Assembly: GCA_017544745.1 (NCBI GenBank)
Contig: JAFYDO010000054.1
Span: 1 to 11,607, forward strand
Direction: 5' to 3'
Length of the DNA stretch: 11,607 bases
Source of the DNA: Treponema sp.
Lineage (GTDB): Bacteria > Spirochaetota > Spirochaetia > Treponematales > Treponemataceae
Part shown: one piece after another, positions 6,991 through 11,607 of the stretch
How positions within the stretch are numbered: the first letter of the stretch is position 1
Layout of the letters: each line of letters starts with the position of its first letter
Made by a program: the position numbers and the translations under genes
Notes under the pieces: model-generated
Database searches by the model: none
Told to the model about the DNA's origin: nothing
What the model saw: the letters and a program-made list of their open reading frames with translations, nothing else

Positions 6991-8462
6991 AGTGTACTAA
7001 TCTCCCATTTAATTCTCTTTATCCATCTGACAAGAAGAGGAATTATGAGAATTGCAGCAATTACAATTACAATTAATGCAAAGTGCTGTTCTACCCATTC
7101 CTTGCGGTAATACTTAAAGGCTTTGGAATAATCTCTGCGGTCTCGCTTGAGCTTAAAGTATTCCATAGCTTCCTTGTATTTGTTCTGGCGCAAGAAAGAT
7201 TTTCCAAGTCCAATATAGGCAAGGTCGTAGTTTCCATTTAACTGAAGAACCTTTTCCCAGGTTTCGGCAGAGTCATCATATTGACCAACTGCAAACTGCT
7301 CTGTAGCCCTGTAAATAAGATTACCGTAATCTGTAGGTGTAAATACTGTAATAGAAGCATTGGTAGAATCAAGTACAAAAAGATCTTTACCTATGTGTTC
7401 AATAGAAGCAGGCTTACGGAAGGTACCGTTTGTATTACCTCGGCCTCCAAAGGCAAAGAGCAGATAACCCTGATTATTATAGGCAAAAAGGCGTCCACGG
7501 GTTTCGTCAAGTGCAACATATACCTCGTTGTCTAAAACTGTAATATCTGCAATCCAGGAAGGTCCTTTTATACCACCGGCATTACCCCACTGCAGGTCAC
7601 CGATTGCAACATTGTAACCGTTTTGAATAAGGATATCGTTTCCAAGTGCATTAAGACGGCGGATTGGATCTGCTTTACCCGAAAGGAGGTCCCATTCATC
7701 AAAGGAATGAGTTACGGCATAGATAAAGCCTTCGTTGTCCATATAGCAGTTTGAATATTCTGTAGGAACAAACAAAACCATTCGTGCCTTCTGGGCTTCG
7801 GTTGCAAACTTTTTCCAGAAGCGGTCGGCAGCACTAACAATTACTTTGGTTGCTCCATAAAAGCCCTGAAAGCTTCCGTCATATTCATACTTTAAAAATC
7901 CTTTATTTACGTTTTTTGAAAGAACATAAATACGACCCTTTGAATCGGCAATAACCTTGGAAGGCAAAAAGGCCTTACCCTTTTCGTAGGAAGGATCATC
8001 CGGCTCTCGCAGAACCATAATAACATTAAGGTCTTTGTCTGTTTTAATTATACGACCGTTATCTGTATCTGCAAAAAGGAAAGAACCGTCTTCCTTGCTA
8101 ACAAAAATGTCTTTTGGACCTTTAAAAGTATTGTCTTCCAAAAAAGGACTTGGGTTTACCTGGTCAATAACACGGACAAACTCAAGAGTCTTTTTTTCTG
8201 TATATTCCAGCTCTATAAAGCGGTTGTTATCTGAATCGGCAACATAAAGGTGGTTACCGTTTGCAAAAAGCGACTGAGGATTTTTAAGAGCCTTGTCCAG
8301 CTGTAAGTCTGCAGCATAAACTACATGGGAAACACGGTAGGCATCCGGAGACTTTTCTATATCATCCCAGAAGTTATAGGTATAGGTATCTCCCTTGGCA
8401 AAAAGATTTGAACAAAGCAGGCCTGCAAGAATTACAGTAAATAAAAGCTTAGATTTTTTCAT
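6987..8462 (-). CDS. NHL/beta-propeller and TPR protein with C-terminal membrane anchor
   Basis: This 491-residue protein has a Sec signal peptide (about 1-22, 'LLCSNLFAKG'). A propeller-like region with NHL-type repeats follows (about 55-375): 'NPQSLFANGNHLYVADSDNN' (61-80), 'GPKDIFVSKEDGSFLFADTD' (115-134), 'PSKVIADSKGRIYVLS' (167-182), 'PSWIADITVLDNEVYVALDE' (301-320) and 'FRKPASIEHIGKDLFVLDS' (348-366). Next come two or so TPR-like helical pairs (about 383-445, 'QYDDSAETWEKVLQLNG', 'LGKSFLRQNKYKEAMEYF'), then a transmembrane helix (about 460-479) and a short basic cytoplasmic tail. The whole propeller and TPR portion would be outside the cytoplasm, tethered to the membrane. Propellers and TPRs bind ligands or partners, so it may be a glycan sensor or a scaffold for the transporters. 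GGGAGG lies about 9 bases before the ATG. It follows permease B1 by 13 bases. Confidence 0.82.
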   Translation of the reverse strand: MKKSKLLFTVILAGLLCSNLFAKGDTYTYNFWDDIEKSPDAYRVSHVVYAADLQLDKALKNPQSLFANGNHLYVADSDNNRFIELEYTEKKTLEFVRVIDQVNPSPFLEDNTFKGPKDIFVSKEDGSFLFADTDNGRIIKTDKDLNVIMVLREPDDPSYEKGKAFLPSKVIADSKGRIYVLSKNVNKGFLKYEYDGSFQGFYGATKVIVSAADRFWKKFATEAQKARMVLFVPTEYSNCYMDNEGFIYAVTHSFDEWDLLSGKADPIRRLNALGNDILIQNGYNVAIGDLQWGNAGGIKGPSWIADITVLDNEVYVALDETRGRLFAYNNQGYLLFAFGGRGNTNGTFRKPASIEHIGKDLFVLDSTNASITVFTPTDYGNLIYRATEQFAVGQYDDSAETWEKVLQLNGNYDLAYIGLGKSFLRQNKYKEAMEYFKLKRDRRDYSKAFKYYRKEWVEQHFALIVIVIAAILIIPLLVRWIKRIKWEISTL

Positions 8463-8475
8463 TCTGCTGTCCTCC

Positions 8476-9369
8476 CTAATCCTTTAAGCCCGAAGAAGCC
8501 ATTGTTTCCATAATCTGACTCTGAGAGAAGATAAAGAAAACAATTGGCACGAGCATTGTAAAAACGATAACAGCGTTCTGCTGTCCCATACGGGCAATTA
8601 CGTTCTGACCAAGCTGATTAAGTGCATAGCTGAGCATCTTTTTAGACTCGGTATAGATTGTAGTTGTCTGAGGGTTATTCCAGAGTCCCTGAATAGAGAA
8701 AATGGAAATTGTAAGCCAGGCAGGTCTGACATTTGGCATTACAAGCTTCCAGAAGATTGTAAACTCCCGTGCACCGTCAATCTTTGCTGCCTCAATAAGA
8801 GACATTGGAAAGCCGTCCATAAACTGCTTCATAAGGAACAGTCCAAGAGAACCACCGATTGCCGGAAGAACGATAGACCAGTAGGTATCTACAATATGGA
8901 GCTTACACATAATGAGGTAGTTAGGAATACCTGTTACATAACCGGTAAACATAAGGGCAACTACCGCAATACGGAAGAAAAGCTGTCCTCCAGGGAAGTT
9001 GTACTTTGCAAGTACATAAGCTGCCATAGAAGCAAGAATTACGTGTCCCAGAGTTCCAACTACTGTTACAAAAAGTGTGTTCCAGATATATCTTGTAAGC
9101 GGAACCCAGCCCTGACTCAAGGTAATAAACAGATCTGAATAGTTATCAAGGGTTGGATGGCGCGGAAAGAAATCCGGCGGGAACTTTAATACTTCATCAA
9201 GCGGCTTGAGAGAGTTGGAAATTGCAAAAACCAGAGGGAAAACCATGAGGGCTGCAAAAATACCAAGGAATATATAAACTCCAATATCTCCGCCAATAGA
9301 GCGGTTAGGTTTTCTGCGGTGCTTATAGTGATGAATTGTCATGTCTTTATACATATTCTTTGAAGCCAT
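8476..9369 (-). CDS. Carbohydrate ABC transporter permease B1 (MalG/UgpE-like)
   Basis: This 297-residue membrane protein is the second permease of the first importer. A basic cytoplasmic N-terminus (His/Lys/Arg-rich, 1-24) is followed by a first helix (about 30-50) and the typical 'SNSLKPLDEV' (51-60), then further helices near 98-120, 131-149, 163-180, 217-231 and 267-283. The EAA loop is textbook: EAAKIDGARE (193-202) and LVMP (209-212), preceded by 'MKQFMDGFPMSL'. The end 'METMASSGLKD' is typical of the family. GGGAGGTG just upstream of the ATG supports the start. It lies 13 bases after permease A1 and 13 bases before the NHL/TPR gene. It should pair with permease A1 and an ATPase supplied from elsewhere. 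Confidence 0.96.
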   Translation of the reverse strand: MASKNMYKDMTIHHYKHRRKPNRSIGGDIGVYIFLGIFAALMVFPLVFAISNSLKPLDEVLKFPPDFFPRHPTLDNYSDLFITLSQGWVPLTRYIWNTLFVTVVGTLGHVILASMAAYVLAKYNFPGGQLFFRIAVVALMFTGYVTGIPNYLIMCKLHIVDTYWSIVLPAIGGSLGLFLMKQFMDGFPMSLIEAAKIDGAREFTIFWKLVMPNVRPAWLTISIFSIQGLWNNPQTTTIYTESKKMLSYALNQLGQNVIARMGQQNAVIVFTMLVPIVFFIFSQSQIMETMASSGLKD

Positions 9370-9382
9370 AAGACACCTCCCA

Positions 9383-10333
9383 TTAATGACCTACTCTGCT
9401 AAGCAGGGCCTGAATTGCCTTGTTACAGAGAATCATTGTCAAGAATAAAACTGTGGCTATGGCCGAAGCATAACCCATCTCGAATCGGGTAAAACCGTAG
9501 TCAAAAAGGTGCGTTACAATGGTTCGCGCACAATAGTCTACAGAAGGATAGCCCGCAAGCTGCATTGGAATATCACAAACACTGAAAGAAGTAGTGATTG
9601 ACATAACTGCTCCAAACAAAAGCATTGGCTTCATATTTGGAAGAGTAATATACCACAGCTCCTGCCAGCGGTTTTGAATACCATCAATATAACCGGCTTC
9701 GTACTGAGCCTGATCTACACCCTTTAAACCTGCAACAAAGGAAAGGAAGCCTGTTCCAAGCGAAGTCCAGAGGATTACAGGAATTACAACCTTTAATACA
9801 TTCATAGGATTTGTTAAGAACAAAATCGGCTGCTGAATAATATTCCAGGCTATGAGCTTTGAGTTTAACCAGCCTCGTGCATCATCAGAAAACAGATTCT
9901 TAAATACAAGGAAGGCAGAACCCGAAATAGAAGGCGCATAGAAGAAGAATACAACTATGGTTCTAAGCCAGTTTGGAAGCTCATTAATAAGCCAGGCAAA
10001 AATAAAGGCCATGATATAACCAACCGGTCCAATGATGAGGGCAATTACAAAGGTATTTTTAACAGCAGTTGTAAAAACCTCATCCTCCAGAAAAAGATTT
10101 ATATAGTTTCTGGCACCAATAAAGTCCGGCTTTTCCAGAATATTGTAGTTTGTAAAACTAAAATAAATGGAAGTAAGCATAGGCATTACATAGAAGGTTA
10201 TAAAGAGAATTGCGTATGGCAAAAGAAAAAGATAACAGAAACTATGACGCTTTGCATTTCTTACAAGGTCAGTAGAAGCCATCTTTTTCCTGTCAATATA
10301 TTTCTTTAATTTTTCATTCATATTTGACTCCAT
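9383..10333 (-). CDS. Carbohydrate ABC transporter permease A1 (UgpA/LplB-like)
   Basis: This 316-residue membrane protein is the first permease of the first importer. A basic N-terminus of about 30 residues precedes helix 1 (about 33-55), followed by the periplasmic 'PDFIGARNYINLF' (69-81) that is characteristic of the family, and helices near 93-115, 123-145, 175-200, 235-252 and 287-305. The EAA loop is present as YEAGYIDGIQ (211-220) and YITLP (228-232), with Gly replacing the second Ala of EAA. The ATG used here is one base after the stop of the binding-protein gene. A second in-frame ATG at 10321 (Met5) has an equally good or better ribosome binding site, so the protein may be four residues shorter. 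Confidence 0.95.
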   Translation of the reverse strand: MESNMNEKLKKYIDRKKMASTDLVRNAKRHSFCYLFLLPYAILFITFYVMPMLTSIYFSFTNYNILEKPDFIGARNYINLFLEDEVFTTAVKNTFVIALIIGPVGYIMAFIFAWLINELPNWLRTIVVFFFYAPSISGSAFLVFKNLFSDDARGWLNSKLIAWNIIQQPILFLTNPMNVLKVVIPVILWTSLGTGFLSFVAGLKGVDQAQYEAGYIDGIQNRWQELWYITLPNMKPMLLFGAVMSITTSFSVCDIPMQLAGYPSVDYCARTIVTHLFDYGFTRFEMGYASAIATVLFLTMILCNKAIQALLSRVGH

Positions 10334-10342
10334 CTTAATCCT
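10328..10342 (-). promoter_or_regulatory. Two alternative ribosome binding sites for permease A1
   Basis: AGGA at 10339-10342 lies five bases before the ATG at 10333. GGAG at 10328-10331, which overlaps that first ATG, lies six bases before a second in-frame ATG at 10321. Both are workable. The stronger GGAG favours the inner start, while closeness to the upstream stop codon favours the outer one through coupling. Confidence 0.5.
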
Positions 10343-11607
10343 GTGCTACAGGAAGATTAAATTCCTTTCGCTTGCGGGTAAGCTCATCGTTAATTTTGCG
10401 GGTGTAATCAATAAGAGTTTCACGCGCATCATCTTTTTCATTTACTACACGGCGGGCAGCATTAACTATATGGCGTGGAGTATAATAACTACCCGGAACT
10501 TCAGGAACACCAAAGGTCTGATCAAGAGAATTTTCAAGAATCTCAATCTGATCTGTATTCCATGAAAGCTGCTTAAGGGCTTCTACGTTTGCAGTTGCAT
10601 AACGGGCAGAGGCACCAAGAAGAGCTTCCATTTCGCGTCCGTAACGAACCTGAGCTTCTGTAGAAACCCACCACTTCATAAACTCCCAGGAATCATGCTG
10701 AATCTGTTCATTCTTCATAACCTTAGCCCAGGTCTTCTGGTCTATACCCGGAATACTACCAGCTTCCAGAGTTTTACCGCTAAAGCTTGAATAGGTAAGA
10801 TCCGGCAGATTTGAAAGATCCAGGTCATCAAGATTTATACCTTTTTTAATCATCATGGTACAAACACCACCGGCTGCATTAGAACGGTCAAGTTCACCGC
10901 GTGAGTTTATGGTTCCAGGAAGATAAGTAAAATCCCAAAGGTTTCTGATTTCCGGAGCACCAACTACAATTGTGTTGTAGGTTGTATAGTTTGCAATACC
11001 AACCGGCATATCACCTGTACGGAAGCGGGCCATAAAGTCGTAGATAAGAGGAAGACCATAGTCATTGTAAAGACTACAGTAAGTCTTAAAGGCGGCAATA
11101 CCTGCTTCGGAATCTACTACAGACTTGTCTCCGTTGGCATTGTAAATACGTCCATCCTGCTGGTAAATCATTGAGTATAAAACAGTCATATCAAGATTGT
11201 TTACGTTAGGATAAGGAACACCGACAGAAAGATTGTTTGCCTGTAAAGTTGGCAGCATATTTATAAAGTCTTCCCAGGTCTGAGGAACCTCAAGATCAAA
11301 CTGGGCAAGAATATCCTTGCGATAGAACAGAAGGTTAAAGGTTTCCTGTTCCGGAAGTGCGTAAAGTCCACCATTATACTTGTAGAACTCATAAGAACTT
11401 GGCTTAAACTGCTTGAGTACTTCTTCACAGTCATCAAAACGCATAAGGTTTACGTTGGCATTACGCAAAGCATAATCTACAGGCTGTGATGTATAAGTAG
11501 AAATTACAACATCCGGTCCATTACCTGCAACTACTGCAGTAAGCAGAGCGTTAGGGTTAATAAGTTTTACGTTTACCTTGATGCCTGTTTGTGGAGTAAA
11601 GGTATCA
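10335..11607 (-). CDS. Sugar ABC transporter substrate-binding protein, 5' end cut by window
   Basis: The reading frame stays open to the right edge, so this is the C-terminal 423 residues of a larger protein; an apparent TTG start near 11468 is internal to the domain. The first visible residues, 'TFTPQTGIKVNVK' and then 'TAVVAGNGPDVVIST', are the classic early motifs of family 1 sugar-binding proteins (Tgi-V-V..., av-aG-gPDVv). Later come 'NLLFYRKDILAQFDLEVPQTWEDF' at about visible residues 91-114 (the usual yYrkD...P-TWdEf block) and 'WEFMKWW' near the hinge. A charged C-terminal helix ends in 'RKEFNLPVAQD'. It would bind the sugar for permeases A1 and B1, which follow directly. The signal peptide and any N-terminal extra domain are outside the window, so total length cannot be judged. 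It is not closely similar to the second binding protein (209-1591), suggesting a different ligand or a different role. Confidence 0.93.
   Translation of the reverse strand, partial: DTFTPQTGIKVNVKLINPNALLTAVVAGNGPDVVISTYTSQPVDYALRNANVNLMRFDDCEEVLKQFKPSSYEFYKYNGGLYALPEQETFNLLFYRKDILAQFDLEVPQTWEDFINMLPTLQANNLSVGVPYPNVNNLDMTVLYSMIYQQDGRIYNANGDKSVVDSEAGIAAFKTYCSLYNDYGLPLIYDFMARFRTGDMPVGIANYTTYNTIVVGAPEIRNLWDFTYLPGTINSRGELDRSNAAGGVCTMMIKKGINLDDLDLSNLPDLTYSSFSGKTLEAGSIPGIDQKTWAKVMKNEQIQHDSWEFMKWWVSTEAQVRYGREMEALLGASARYATANVEALKQLSWNTDQIEILENSLDQTFGVPEVPGSYYTPRHIVNAARRVVNEKDDARETLIDYTRKINDELTRKRKEFNLPVAQD

Noticed and set aside
8400..8462. Lipobox in the NHL/TPR protein (ILAGLLC, Cys17)
   Set aside because: The residue before Cys is Leu, which signal peptidase II does not normally accept. 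A cleavage after 'LFA' at about residue 22 fits an ordinary Sec signal better, and the protein has a C-terminal anchor anyway.
11466..11468. TTG as start codon of the first binding protein
   Set aside because: The frame continues upstream for 46 more codons to the window edge with clear family motifs, including GNGPDVV, so the TTG is an internal Leu codon.

Overview
Every gene in this window lies on the minus strand, so the genes are read from right to left. The sequence is moderately AT-rich and has no RNA genes, CRISPR array or recognisable insertion sequence. Signal-peptide style (short KK starts, an LAGC lipobox, an 'LFAKG' cleavage region), base composition and the presence of carbohydrate importers without their own ATPase suggest a host-associated Treponema-like spirochaete. 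That is an inference from style. A Gram-positive source such as Paenibacillus or a Clostridia member is possible, because related gene sets occur there as far as I recall.

Layout in transcription order: (1) a CUT1-type sugar-binding protein, cut by the right window edge (10335-11607); (2) permease A1 (9383-10333); (3) permease B1 (8476-9369); (4) a periplasmic NHL/beta-propeller plus TPR protein with a C-terminal membrane anchor (6987-8462); (5) a YIP1-family membrane protein (6310-6990); (6) a 903-residue, N-terminally anchored DUF5696-like protein with a probable glycoside-hydrolase-type fold (3585-6296); (7) permease A2 (2672-3583); (8) permease B2 (1714-2679); (9) a lipoprotein sugar-binding protein (209-1591). 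Genes 1 to 8 are joined by 4- or 8-base overlaps or gaps of 1 to 13 bases and look like one transcription unit whose promoter lies beyond the right edge. Gene 9 follows a 122-base gap with its own strong promoter (-35 TTTACA, 17-base spacer, extended -10 TATACT). An intrinsic terminator closes the set at 151-186.

The arrangement is a near mirror: binding protein, permease A, permease B, three accessory proteins, permease A, permease B, binding protein. Neither transporter has an ATPase gene here, so both probably use an ATPase encoded elsewhere (MsmX/MsmK-type sharing). The three central proteins are all predicted to be membrane-attached, with large domains outside the cytoplasm. A plausible model is a surface complex that binds and trims a glycan and hands the products to two importers; the substrate cannot be read from the sequence.

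The first ~120 bases (left end) differ from the rest. They are GC-rich, non-coding as far as I can tell, and contain a 15-position inverted repeat (14 pairs) plus two smaller hairpins, suggesting a structured RNA or repeat element.
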